Origin: Thermoguttaceae bacterium
Lineage (GTDB): Bacteria; Planctomycetota; Planctomycetia; Pirellulales; Thermoguttaceae
DNA: 64,000 bases
Direction: 5' to 3'
Assembly: GCA_017447865.1 (NCBI GenBank)
Contig: JAFSMO010000021.1
Coordinates: 47,469 to 111,468, forward strand
Made by a program: the position numbers and the translations under genes. This document shows positions 17,236 to 25,589 of the stretch, in pieces. Within the stretch, counting starts at the first letter, position 1; the number at the start of each line of letters is the position of its first letter. The notes under the pieces were generated by a model. That model was not told where the DNA came from. It searched no databases and saw only the letters and a list, made by a program, of their open reading frames with translations.

Positions 17236-17263
17236 ATTCTATTAGCAGTACGCACCGTTTGAA
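17236..17263 (-). promoter_or_regulatory. Candidate promoter of the small Gly/Val-rich gene
   Basis: On the minus strand TTCAAA (17258-17263) and TAGAAT (17236-17241) are spaced by 16 bases, about 90 bases before the ATG at 17143. Both boxes deviate from consensus. Confidence 0.4.
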
Positions 17264-17313
17264 GAATAGTTCACACAAATTAACAATTATTTTTCGATAA
17301 GCATTAAAATTCT

Positions 17314-17357
17314 AAAAAAATCGGAACGGTGTGAGGCGCGAGGGGTTGACGCCTCAC
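17314..17357 (-). terminator. Terminator of the glycoside hydrolase operon
   Basis: On the minus strand GTGAGGCG and CGCCTCAC form a perfect 8-bp stem (17331-17338 with 17350-17357), followed a few bases later by seven Ts (17314-17320). It lies 13 bases after the stop at 17370. Confidence 0.85.
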
Positions 17358-17369
17358 GCCTCATCGATC

Positions 17370-19478
17370 TCATTGCGGCTGGTTTCCGTCAAACTGCAAA
17401 ACGCGGAGCTCGCAAGGAGCCAGTTTGAAAGTGATCGAATCGCCCTGCCTGTACGTCGCGTTCAGACCGTCCAGAGTGCCGACGACCGCTTTGACGCCGT
17501 ACGTCTTTTCGTCGCCGGGGACCATGCCCAGCGAGCGGTCCAGCGTGACCGTGATTTCCCGGGCGTCGGTCCGGTTCGGATTATGGACCGACAAATACCC
17601 TTTCGAGCCGTCCCAGCCGGAATAGCCGTAAACCTCGCCCGTCGCCGGTCTGGCGCCGAACATTCGAGCCCTCGCGAAGCACGGGTGGATCTCGTCCGCC
17701 CACTTCAACCCCTCGGCCAGAACGTTCCAGTCGGAATCGCTCAGCACGCGCGGCTTGAGGTACATCTCGACGAAGCCCGTCCCGCGGGTCAGGTGCATGA
17801 AGAGGTACTCCCGGAACGTTTCTTCCGGCTCGCCGCTGGTGTTCTTTTTCGGCTCGTGGTTGAACAGCGCGTTGAGCGGGAACTGCGCTTTGTCCGTAAA
17901 AACGATCTCGTGGTAAATATTGTCCCGGTAGGTCAGCTCGCCCGTCCGGTCGGAGCCGCCAGCCGCGTCGCCGGCGTTGATCATCCAGACGGTATCGACG
18001 TACCCCAGCCACCACGGACTGAGCCACGCGCCGTTGGAAATGACGATATAAACGTCCGGATTCACCTGGCGCATTTGGGAGAAAATCTGCATCAGCCGTT
18101 CCGTCCCCGCCACCATGTAGTACTCTTTGAGTTCGTCGTACTTCGGGTCGTTCAGGCGCGCGTCGTTGAAGGCGAAACCCTCCGTTTCCAGCTGCGGCAT
18201 GGCGGGGCAGCCGCGCCCGGTGATCTCGAAGTCCCGGACGTTCAGGTGCCCGAACAGCCCGTCGAGCTTGAAGAAGCAGACGCCCTGCCGGGTCAGCTCG
18301 ACCATGCGTTTTTCCAGGTCCGCCGTGTATTTCGGGCCGCAGAGCGACATGTAGTGCGTGAGGGCTTCGTACCCGGCCTCGCGGTAGAGCTGCACCATGC
18401 CGCCGCAGTTGAACACGCACCCGGGACTGAGCCAAAGCCCCAAATGCGAGTGGACCGCCTGCATGTCGCGGAACGTCGAGCCGAAATCCGGGTCGAATTT
18501 CGAGTTGACCGGCCACGCCTGCTGGAAGATCTTCGGGCTGTTTTCCTGCCAGCCGTCGTCAATGACGTACGCCGAAAGCGGCTTGACGCCCCGTTTGACG
18601 CACAGTTCCTCGTGGATCGTATCGACGCTCGTTTTGAAGGAGTCCCGATTCACGCCCCGGCCCAGGTCGAACCAGCAGTTGTACTGCGTCTGAAGCCGGA
18701 ACGCGTGGGCGCGGATCGTGTCGATGTACTGCTGAAAGCAGTCCGCGACGAATTTCGGATCGTCCGCCGCGCCGCAGACCGACCACCAGGTCGTGCAAGT
18801 CTGGCCGCCCGCAATCTCCCGGCCCCACAAGTAGCCGCACTGCAGGACGTGGTTTTCGACCGTGTTATGCGCCGCCGGGAACTCAACGCCCCAGAACGTC
18901 CCGGTCTGCGTCGTGTAGAGCGGCTGACCCAGATTCGGGCGCCAGTTGCTCGGCCCCTGAGCGGTCATCGCGCTGCACTGGTAAATCTGCAGAGCGTCCG
19001 CCGCCGGCATGGAATCGACTTCGATGTATTCGAGCGTGATCGGCCGTTCTGACCGAATCTCCAGCCGCTTGCGGAGGAAGAAGTCCGCCTCTTTGAGTTC
19101 GTACCGGACCGTGACGGTCAGGCCCTTCTCCCGGTTTTCCAGCGTGAACGCCGCCCCCGACCCCGCCGCGCCGTCCAGCGTGTACGGCTCCGCCTTCTTG
19201 CAGACGAAATCGGACGTCGAAAGGATCTCGTCGCCTTCCACGAACTGCGTCCCTTGGGAGACGCGAAGCCGGAACTCCGCCGCATTTTCAGGACGCCACG
19301 CCGTTCCCGCGCGCCGGTTTTCGATCCGGGTCGTCCGCAAAACGCCGTCGGAAACTGTCAAGGTCCGGCTCAAAAACGCGTTGGAAAGCGTGACGGTCTG
19401 CTCCTCCGCCGCCGTTGCGCTGAAATTCAGAATCAAACCGGCGATGATCGCCGCCGCAAAGATGGCAAATCGTTTCAT
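17370..19478 (-). CDS. Secreted alpha-galactosidase-like hydrolase (GH36/clan GH-D)
   Basis: 702 residues. The start at 19478 (MKRFAIF) has AGGAG upstream and begins a signal peptide (about 1-24); the 64-codon extension is unlikely. The N-terminal beta-supersandwich (about 25-260) is followed by a TIM barrel with YVIDDGWQ, GLWLSPG, FFKLDG (candidate nucleophile Asp, near 403) and SNGAWLSPWW, then a C-terminal beta domain with GYLSVHNPN. This is the layout of clan D alpha-galactosidases. Enzymes of this type release alpha-linked galactose. It is the last gene of the minus-strand operon, 23 bases after the oxidoreductase. The precise family assignment needs a profile search. Confidence 0.78.
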   Translation of the reverse strand: MKRFAIFAAAIIAGLILNFSATAAEEQTVTLSNAFLSRTLTVSDGVLRTTRIENRRAGTAWRPENAAEFRLRVSQGTQFVEGDEILSTSDFVCKKAEPYTLDGAAGSGAAFTLENREKGLTVTVRYELKEADFFLRKRLEIRSERPITLEYIEVDSMPAADALQIYQCSAMTAQGPSNWRPNLGQPLYTTQTGTFWGVEFPAAHNTVENHVLQCGYLWGREIAGGQTCTTWWSVCGAADDPKFVADCFQQYIDTIRAHAFRLQTQYNCWFDLGRGVNRDSFKTSVDTIHEELCVKRGVKPLSAYVIDDGWQENSPKIFQQAWPVNSKFDPDFGSTFRDMQAVHSHLGLWLSPGCVFNCGGMVQLYREAGYEALTHYMSLCGPKYTADLEKRMVELTRQGVCFFKLDGLFGHLNVRDFEITGRGCPAMPQLETEGFAFNDARLNDPKYDELKEYYMVAGTERLMQIFSQMRQVNPDVYIVISNGAWLSPWWLGYVDTVWMINAGDAAGGSDRTGELTYRDNIYHEIVFTDKAQFPLNALFNHEPKKNTSGEPEETFREYLFMHLTRGTGFVEMYLKPRVLSDSDWNVLAEGLKWADEIHPCFARARMFGARPATGEVYGYSGWDGSKGYLSVHNPNRTDAREITVTLDRSLGMVPGDEKTYGVKAVVGTLDGLNATYRQGDSITFKLAPCELRVLQFDGNQPQ

Positions 19479-19501
19479 GAGCGCAAATTCTCCTCTGAAG
19501 G

Positions 19502-20755
19502 TTACAAAGTCCACGGGGCGCGTATCGGGCGGGAGACCATGGCCGCCTGCTCCGGCGTCGGGTTGACCAGTTCGCGTTTGGCCGGGTCCCAAACCACTTT
19601 GCTTTTCGTTCGGACGGCAATGTCGCACAGGTGCGAGATCGTATCGCTGCGGACCGCGTCTTTGAGGCACGAAACCGGCGTGCGGTCGAACCGGACGGCA
19701 TCGACGAAGTTCTGCGCGTGGTGCGTGCTGACGGTCAAAACCGGGTCGCTCAGATCGGGATCGGCGATCAGCTCGGGCGAGCTCGCCTTCAGGCCGCCGC
19801 GGAAAACGTCGATCCAGTCGCCGTTCTCGCCGATGAACTTGGTGGAGTCCCGATTGGCCGCGACGAATTTGACCTTCACGTCGCCGAGCATGATGTTCAT
19901 GTCCCAGTCGTAAACCGTATTGTAGAGCGGTTCACCGATCTTGCCGGTCCCTTCAACGGTCACCAGGCCGGAAAGGTCAGCGTCGCTTCCCCAGACCATG
20001 ATGTCGAGCGGGTGCGCACCCCAGCCGCCGAGGTAACCGATCGACTGGTCGTAGATCCAGTACGTCCCCTGCGGGCGGCAGCGGTCCGCGCAGTACGGCA
20101 CTTTCGGGGCCGGGCCGAGCCAGCGCTCGTAGCCGTCTTCGCCCAGGTTTTCCGGGATCGGGCACGGGGTCGGATTCCCGCCGGTCCCGCCGTTGGGGGA
20201 GTAAACTTCGATCTCGCGGACCTTGCCGATCCGGCCCTTACGGACCAGTTCGCAGCCGGCGTGGCAGTGGGAGAGCGAGCGCTGCTGGGTCCCGTACTGG
20301 AAGTGGACTTTGTTCTCCGCGAAGACCTTTTCGCACTTCAGGACCTGCTCGAGGGTCAGCCCCAGCGGCTTTTCGACGTAGCAGGATTTCTTCGCCCGGG
20401 CGGCGTAAAGCGCGATCGGGACGTGCCAGTGGTCCGGCGTGCAGACCGTCACGGCATCGATGGTCGGGTCCTCCAGGATCTCACGGAAGTCCAGAAAACC
20501 CTTCCCGCCGCAGGCTCTGGAAATGCTTTCCCGGCGGCTTTTGTAGCAGTCCGCCACCGCAACGACCTGGGCGTTGGAGCAGCTGAGCATCATGCGAAAG
20601 ACCTGGGCGCCGCGTCCACCCACGCCGATGCAGCCGATGTTGACGCGCTCGGAAGCCGCAGCCTTTTCGTCATCGCCAAGGCAGGAGGAAGGGATCAAAA
20701 ACGGGGAACTGACGCCGGCGGCGGTCAGGAACTGAATGAAATCTCTGCGTTTCAT
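19502..20755 (-). CDS. Gfo/Idh/MocA-family oxidoreductase with Tat leader
   Basis: 417 residues. A twin-arginine-like leader (KRRDFIQFLTAAG) precedes a Rossmann fold (NIGCIGVGGRGAQ, about 38-50), the CTPDHWH segment, and the hallmark EKP motif (YVEKPLG, near 127), which supplies the catalytic Lys. The C-terminal half has GYLGGWGAHPLDIMVWG, typical of the secreted planctomycete subfamily. Members oxidise sugars or sugar derivatives with NAD(P). The clustering with two glycosidases suggests sugar modification outside the cytoplasm, but cofactor use there is unproven. There is no strong ribosome site at the ATG. Confidence 0.88.
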   Translation of the reverse strand: MKRRDFIQFLTAAGVSSPFLIPSSCLGDDEKAAASERVNIGCIGVGGRGAQVFRMMLSCSNAQVVAVADCYKSRRESISRACGGKGFLDFREILEDPTIDAVTVCTPDHWHVPIALYAARAKKSCYVEKPLGLTLEQVLKCEKVFAENKVHFQYGTQQRSLSHCHAGCELVRKGRIGKVREIEVYSPNGGTGGNPTPCPIPENLGEDGYERWLGPAPKVPYCADRCRPQGTYWIYDQSIGYLGGWGAHPLDIMVWGSDADLSGLVTVEGTGKIGEPLYNTVYDWDMNIMLGDVKVKFVAANRDSTKFIGENGDWIDVFRGGLKASSPELIADPDLSDPVLTVSTHHAQNFVDAVRFDRTPVSCLKDAVRSDTISHLCDIAVRTKSKVVWDPAKRELVNPTPEQAAMVSRPIRAPWTL

Positions 20756-20803
20756 GGTGATTAATGGGGGTTAGGGGTTAAAGTGGATGGGAACTGGGAA
20801 TTG

Positions 20804-20841
20804 CTGGGAGTTTTCCGGGAATTTTCTGGGAATTTTCTGGG
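20804..20841 (-). repeat. Short tandem GGGAATTTTCT repeats
   Basis: Between the metallophosphoesterase and the oxidoreductase gene the unit GGGAATTTTCT occurs twice in direct tandem, with a third degenerate copy (GGGAGTTTTCC) before it. The function is unknown. It is the only notable content of this 103-base gap. Confidence 0.5.
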
Positions 20842-20858
20842 TGAAATGGCTGCGCTTT

Positions 20859-22886
20859 TTACTCGCTGACGGCCTTGACCTGCTGCGGAGTCAGCGCCCA
20901 GCTATAGACCCGGGCGTAAACGACCGAGCCGGGGAAGAAGAACTCGCCCGTACCTTTACCGTTGATGTCCGAGCCGATGCAGAACGACCGGCTTTCCGGC
21001 GTGGCCGTGTAGGTGATGCGGCCGGAAACCGCCTTCCGGACCTTTTCCTCGCCGTTGAGGTACACGACGATCGTCTTCCCGTCGAACACGCACGCGGCGG
21101 AGTAGTACTTGCCCTCCTCGATGGGCGTGGTGAGCGTGTGGTATTGCTTGCCGATCTCGACCCAGACCTCCAGGATCTTCTTCTGGCCGTTCACGCGGAA
21201 ATTGTAGCCGCCGACCTGCGTGTTGCCAAACGGCACCATGATGCGCGGCTCCATCCGGTCCAGCCGGAACCTGGCCGTGTAGGAAATGGCGTTCGTCAGG
21301 CGCGCGTATTCCTCCTCCGTGAAGCGGATCTGGCAGTGGTTGGACGCCCCGTCAAAAACGGCCGCGACCGCGCCGGCGGCTGCGTCGGTCACGTAGGCGG
21401 GCGAGCCGATCACCTCGACGGTCTTTTGCGTCTTCCGCCGGTTCACGGGCGCATTGACCGGGCCGTCCGGGGTGAACGTGACGTTCAGGACGTTCGCATC
21501 CGGCTTTTCGGCGTTCTGATCGACGCACTCCTCCGGGTCGTCGGGGGTGGAAAACGCCCCTTCGAGCGTCTTTTCCGACTCCTTCCCGAAGCAGTTCAGC
21601 GCCGTCACGGTGAATTTGTACCGGGAATTCCAGTTCAAGCCGCAGAGCGCGACCGTCATCGCCTCCGGCATGTCGTTGAAGAAGTACTGCGACCACTCGT
21701 ACTGGCTCGGCTGATCCACCCACGCCTCGGCGCCCGTCTGCGCATCTTTCACGAGCCGGGCCAGATCGACCCGGTACGAGTGAACGATGCTCTCATGATC
21801 GTCCCATTTCGCCTGCGGGAACGTGATCTCCGCGGTGACGGGCGTCACGTTCTGGACCGCCGCCGCTGCGCCCTCCGCCCAGTACGGGGGCTGGCTCGTT
21901 TCGTAGCGCCGGCTCGTGTAGATGAACTTTTCGACCGCGCCGGGCTGCGCCACGACGTAAACGCAGTCGAAAAATTTGTTCGTCACGGCATCGTAAACCT
22001 TCAGGACCACGCTGTTGTCGGCGTGGATCTCCATGACGTACGTGTTGCCCGCGTTCCGGTACGCCGCCGGTCGGGTCAGTTTGTCGTACCGCATGAGGAA
22101 GTAACTCATCGTGCCGGTCCCGAATGCGGTGTATTCCCCCTGCCAGGCGGAGCGCGGGTCCACGGTCGGGTAGTGCGAATGCCCGGCGAAGTCGATCAGG
22201 CGCGGGTAGTTCTTCAGCAGTTCGCTCAGGTCGCCCGTGCCCCACGGGTCAGGCGGGCAGCTGCCGTAAACCGTGCCGCGGACCGGGTAGTGCTGGATGA
22301 GAAAGACCGGCTTGTTCGTGTTGTCGGCGCAGGCGGCGTCGAGCTGCTCCTTCAGCCACGGCATGGCGTACTGGAAATCGCCGTCCCGCATCGTTCCCTT
22401 TTCGCAGGAAAGCGTGATGAACTGGAACCCGTTGACCTCGACGCGCTTGTTGGCGGGCTGCTCGAAAAGTTCCTCCCAAATCTGCCGGTTGCCGCCCCAG
22501 TGGTCGTGGTTCCCCATGCAGAAGATCCACTTCGTTTCGGGCTTGAGGTACTTTTTCAGCGAGTCGCGCAGCAGGCCGCTCTGATCGACCCGGCCGTTGT
22601 CCGACATGTCGCCGCCGATCATCAGAACGTCAAAATTCTTGTACGGCTGCGACGCGGAGTACTCGTTGACGAACTGGAGCATGCGCTCAAAACGATCGAC
22701 TTCCGGCGTGTCGCGGCGGTTTTTGTAGTGGACGTCGCTGACGATCGCCGCCCGCAAAACGACGTCATTCGGGGAGTCGGCGAAAACGCTGCGCGGGATG
22801 AAAAACAGACCGGCGGACGCCGCGGCCGCGGCGAGAAAACTGCGCCGGCTGAACATTTGAGGGTTGGGGGATTTTTTCGGATTCAT
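20859..22886 (-). CDS. Tat-exported metallophosphoesterase with Fn3- and LamG-like domains
   Basis: 675 residues. The start at 22886 has an AAGGCG site and gives an RR leader (SRRSFLAAAAASAG). The calcineurin-like phosphoesterase domain (about 45-310) is complete: SDVHY, GGDMSDN, GNHDHW, IQHYP and GHSHYP bind two metals. A middle beta domain (about 340-460) looks Fn3-like. The C-terminal 200 residues (e.g. AAVFDGASNHCQI, YYSAACVFDGKTIVVYLNGEE) form a concanavalin-A/LamG-like fold, suggesting carbohydrate binding. It may dephosphorylate a polysaccharide or a phosphodiester substrate. It lies 65 bases after the GH51 gene in the same operon. Confidence 0.85.
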   Translation of the reverse strand: MNPKKSPNPQMFSRRSFLAAAAASAGLFFIPRSVFADSPNDVVLRAAIVSDVHYKNRRDTPEVDRFERMLQFVNEYSASQPYKNFDVLMIGGDMSDNGRVDQSGLLRDSLKKYLKPETKWIFCMGNHDHWGGNRQIWEELFEQPANKRVEVNGFQFITLSCEKGTMRDGDFQYAMPWLKEQLDAACADNTNKPVFLIQHYPVRGTVYGSCPPDPWGTGDLSELLKNYPRLIDFAGHSHYPTVDPRSAWQGEYTAFGTGTMSYFLMRYDKLTRPAAYRNAGNTYVMEIHADNSVVLKVYDAVTNKFFDCVYVVAQPGAVEKFIYTSRRYETSQPPYWAEGAAAAVQNVTPVTAEITFPQAKWDDHESIVHSYRVDLARLVKDAQTGAEAWVDQPSQYEWSQYFFNDMPEAMTVALCGLNWNSRYKFTVTALNCFGKESEKTLEGAFSTPDDPEECVDQNAEKPDANVLNVTFTPDGPVNAPVNRRKTQKTVEVIGSPAYVTDAAAGAVAAVFDGASNHCQIRFTEEEYARLTNAISYTARFRLDRMEPRIMVPFGNTQVGGYNFRVNGQKKILEVWVEIGKQYHTLTTPIEEGKYYSAACVFDGKTIVVYLNGEEKVRKAVSGRITYTATPESRSFCIGSDINGKGTGEFFFPGSVVYARVYSWALTPQQVKAVSE

Positions 22887-22951
22887 GATTTCGCCTTGAA
22901 AATTTATTAAGGGGTGGGTTAAAAAAGGAAAAAGCGGGTCTCTGCCAGAGG

Positions 22952-25429
22952 TCACTGCGAAACTCCCGCGCCGGATCCGGACGGTTTAAGCCTGAGGTTG
23001 GTCAGTGAGTTTGCCGCCGCTTTGTACGTGAAAGCCGTGCCGGACGCCCGGAACGCCGAGGTCTTCGGGGCGACCTTTTCCGGCTCGTCGAGCGAGTTGC
23101 GGTCCGTGTTCTTTTCGGACGTCAAAACCGTCTCTTCGACCGTGAATTCTGTCTTGCCGGCCCAGTTTTCCAGCTTGATCTCCACTTCGATCGGCTCGGC
23201 TTTCGAGTTGACGATGCGGACGAGCAGCTCGCCGGTTTTCGTGTCGCGATGGGCGAGGGCGAAGACGTCGCTTGCCGCCTCGTTCAGGTTGGACTTGATG
23301 AACTGCCTGCCGTTTTCAAAAGCGACCAACGAGTTCCTGGCGATGCGGATCTCGTACTCGTACCAGACGTTCGTCTCTATCGGCTTGAACGGACCGATTT
23401 GAGACTGGAGCGTCATTTTCACGCCGTTGCGGGTCTCTTCGATCGTGTCCTTCGTGTTGGAAAAACCGCCGCGGTTGATCCAGGTGAAGTTCTGATCGTC
23501 GAAATGGTTGATCCCGATCAGGAAGCCTTCGTCACCAGCGAGCTTGCGCGCCTTAAACTTCAGCGTGTAGCTTTCGCCCAGCTTCAGGTTCGGAACGACG
23601 ACCATGTTCGGCCGGTCGATTTTGGACGTCAGAGGCGCGAAAAGCGCTTTTTCCTGCGACTCGTCCAGCGTGATCTCCTGGCCGTCAGCGTCCGTGATCA
23701 CGAGGTCTTTGAACTCCGCTTTGGTGTTCCACGTGGCCATCGCGACCGAGCAGGCGGGTCTGTCGGTCTGGGCGGCGTCCACGGTCAGGGCCGTCGGCAG
23801 GACGCGGTCTCCCTTTTGCGTCGAGAACATTTTCTGAACGTAGTACGACGGCTGCCCGAAGCTGCGGCTGTTATCGAACCCGATCAGGTTGACGGGCCAC
23901 GCCTCGTCGTTGACGTTGAAGAACAGCGGCGCGAACGACGCCATGGTCACCAGGTCCGCATTGCGCTCCATGCCGATCATCATGGCGGCTTCACCCAACG
24001 CGCCGTTGAGGTTTCCGTGGCCGACGTCTTTCGTGACGCCGTATTCGCCGACGTAGATCTTGCGGGCGGTCCTCGATTCCCGGTCGTACCGCGTATTGAG
24101 CGCACGGAAATGCGCGGGCGAGCTGTAGTAGTGGTCGTCGCGGTAATCGACGTCGGCGTCTTCGATTTCGATGCACGAAACGTACTCCAGATCCGGGTAT
24201 TTCGCCTTCAGTGCCGCCTGAAAGACCTTGTACCGGGGCTTGTATTCCTGGCCCCAGTTTTCGTTGCCGATCTCGACGTACTTGAGGTTGAACGGTTCCG
24301 GATGCCCCGCCGCGGCACGCATCGCACCGTACTTGCTCGTCACCGGGCCTATGGCGTATTCGATGGAATTGAGCGCGTCGTCAATGTACGGCTGGAGGTC
24401 ATCATCGGAAACCATGCCGCCGTCGCGGTATTCGCACGTCATGCCGCAGTTGACGACGAGCATCGCCGCGGCGCCGATGTCCTCGCAAAGCTGGTAATAT
24501 TCGTGAAGCCCCAATCCCTGCGGAGAGCGGTAGCCCCACAAAATCCAGCGCGACGGACGGGTCTCCACCGGGCCAAGCGTCGTGGTGGGCTGGAACCGGT
24601 TGGCGAGCGTGCAGCCTTCAACGATGCACCCGCCCGGGAAACGGACGAAGCCCGGTTTCAGGTCGTAGAGCTTCTGAACCAGGTCTTTTCGCAGACCGTT
24701 GGGGCGGTCGTTCCACGTCGGCGGGAAGAGGGAAACTTCGTCGAAAAAGACTTTGCCGGGCTGCGTAAACACCAGTTCCAGCCGGGCGTTCGTTTCGGTC
24801 TCCGCGGCGGGAATCGTGGACTCGTATTTCGTCCATTCGGCAGACGCGACGTCAATCGCCGCTTCTCCCAAAACGGCGTTTTCCTTGCCGACGAGACGAA
24901 CCTGAACGGGCGTCTTTTGCGCCGACCGGGCGAAAAACGAGAATTTGTACGGCTCGCCCTTTTTGACCGCAATGCCCCAGTAGCCGTCGTTCGAAAGGAC
25001 CGCGCGGCCTTCAGGCAGGACCGTTCCGATCGTCACGCAGGCGTAGGACCGGTTGTTGGGGTGGATCGGGTTTTCCGTTTCGAGCGTCAGGTACGCCTCC
25101 AGATTGCTGGCCGTGAACTCCCAGTGCGGGAATTTGTCCCCGGAATCAAAACCGACGTGCCAGCCCTTGTTCGGCCCGACGGCGTTTTCACCGCGAATGG
25201 CCGTTCCTTCGGGGAGGCGGTAGTCCTCGAAACTGCGGTTTTCGATCAGCTCGGCGTAGATCCCGCCGTCGCCGGAATGGTTGATCTCCTCAAAGAAAAT
25301 GCCGTACATGCCGGGGTTGAGCGGAACGCCCTCCGCTCCGGTGTCGATGGTCACGTGAGCCGTCTGCCCCAACGCCGCACAAACGGCAAAAGCCCAAATC
25401 AGCATGCTGCCAATGAACGTTTTTTTCAT
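22952..25429 (-). CDS. Secreted alpha-L-arabinofuranosidase, GH51 (large form)
   Basis: 825 residues, with a signal peptide (about 1-21) and AGAGGCG before the ATG. An N-terminal barrel strand region (MYGIFFEEINHSGDGGIYAEL) is interrupted by a CBM4/9-like insert (about 60-235), then the GH51 barrel resumes with FPGGCIVEG, EIGNENWG (acid/base Glu near 389) and VGEYGV (nucleophile Glu near 461). A further beta domain (about 580-720) and a C-terminal domain follow. This plant-type GH51 architecture differs from the shorter GH51 at 90-2147, so the two probably act on different arabinosyl linkages. It is the first gene of the four-gene operon. Confidence 0.92.
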   Translation of the reverse strand: MKKTFIGSMLIWAFAVCAALGQTAHVTIDTGAEGVPLNPGMYGIFFEEINHSGDGGIYAELIENRSFEDYRLPEGTAIRGENAVGPNKGWHVGFDSGDKFPHWEFTASNLEAYLTLETENPIHPNNRSYACVTIGTVLPEGRAVLSNDGYWGIAVKKGEPYKFSFFARSAQKTPVQVRLVGKENAVLGEAAIDVASAEWTKYESTIPAAETETNARLELVFTQPGKVFFDEVSLFPPTWNDRPNGLRKDLVQKLYDLKPGFVRFPGGCIVEGCTLANRFQPTTTLGPVETRPSRWILWGYRSPQGLGLHEYYQLCEDIGAAAMLVVNCGMTCEYRDGGMVSDDDLQPYIDDALNSIEYAIGPVTSKYGAMRAAAGHPEPFNLKYVEIGNENWGQEYKPRYKVFQAALKAKYPDLEYVSCIEIEDADVDYRDDHYYSSPAHFRALNTRYDRESRTARKIYVGEYGVTKDVGHGNLNGALGEAAMMIGMERNADLVTMASFAPLFFNVNDEAWPVNLIGFDNSRSFGQPSYYVQKMFSTQKGDRVLPTALTVDAAQTDRPACSVAMATWNTKAEFKDLVITDADGQEITLDESQEKALFAPLTSKIDRPNMVVVPNLKLGESYTLKFKARKLAGDEGFLIGINHFDDQNFTWINRGGFSNTKDTIEETRNGVKMTLQSQIGPFKPIETNVWYEYEIRIARNSLVAFENGRQFIKSNLNEAASDVFALAHRDTKTGELLVRIVNSKAEPIEVEIKLENWAGKTEFTVEETVLTSEKNTDRNSLDEPEKVAPKTSAFRASGTAFTYKAAANSLTNLRLKPSGSGAGVSQ

Positions 25430-25495
25430 GGATCGCCTCTTGAAAATCTGTGTATTATCGAGAATTCAACGACGCCGACGCCGTGGAATAATTCC

Positions 25496-25523
25496 ATTAT
25501 AACAGAGAAAAATTAATTTTCAA
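25496..25523 (-). promoter_or_regulatory. Promoter of the GH51/metallophosphoesterase/oxidoreductase/galactosidase operon
   Basis: On the minus strand TTGAAA (25518-25523) and TATAAT (25496-25501) are spaced by 16 bases, about 65 bases before the ATG at 25429. It has no palindrome in the spacer, unlike the PEP-CTERM promoters. Confidence 0.65.
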
Positions 25524-25546
25524 GAGGCTCTTTCTCAAGAAATGAA

Positions 25547-25575
25547 ATGAGGAGCGCCCGTTCTGTGCTCCTCAT
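25547..25575 (-). terminator. Terminator at the end of the 39.6-25.6 kb PEP-CTERM unit
   Basis: ATGAGGAGC and GCTCCTCAT form a perfect 9-bp stem with an 11-base loop, 15 bases past the stop at 25590. On the minus strand it is followed by TTCATTTCTT, a moderate T-tract. Confidence 0.7.
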
Positions 25576-25589
25576 TCCCGATTCAAAAT

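Noticed and set aside
19478..19670. 64-codon N-terminal extension of the galactosidase
   Set aside because: It overlaps the end of the oxidoreductase gene, while the start at 19478 has an AGGAG site and begins a signal peptide.
345..25516. Very long open frames antisense to real genes (e.g. plus-strand 345-2129, 4327-7776, 17331-19052, 19631-20764, 20787-22910, 23249-25516)
   Set aside because: They lie exactly opposite genes with clear domains, have Arg/Val/Asp-heavy composition typical of GC-rich antisense frames, and lack ribosome sites and recognisable motifs.
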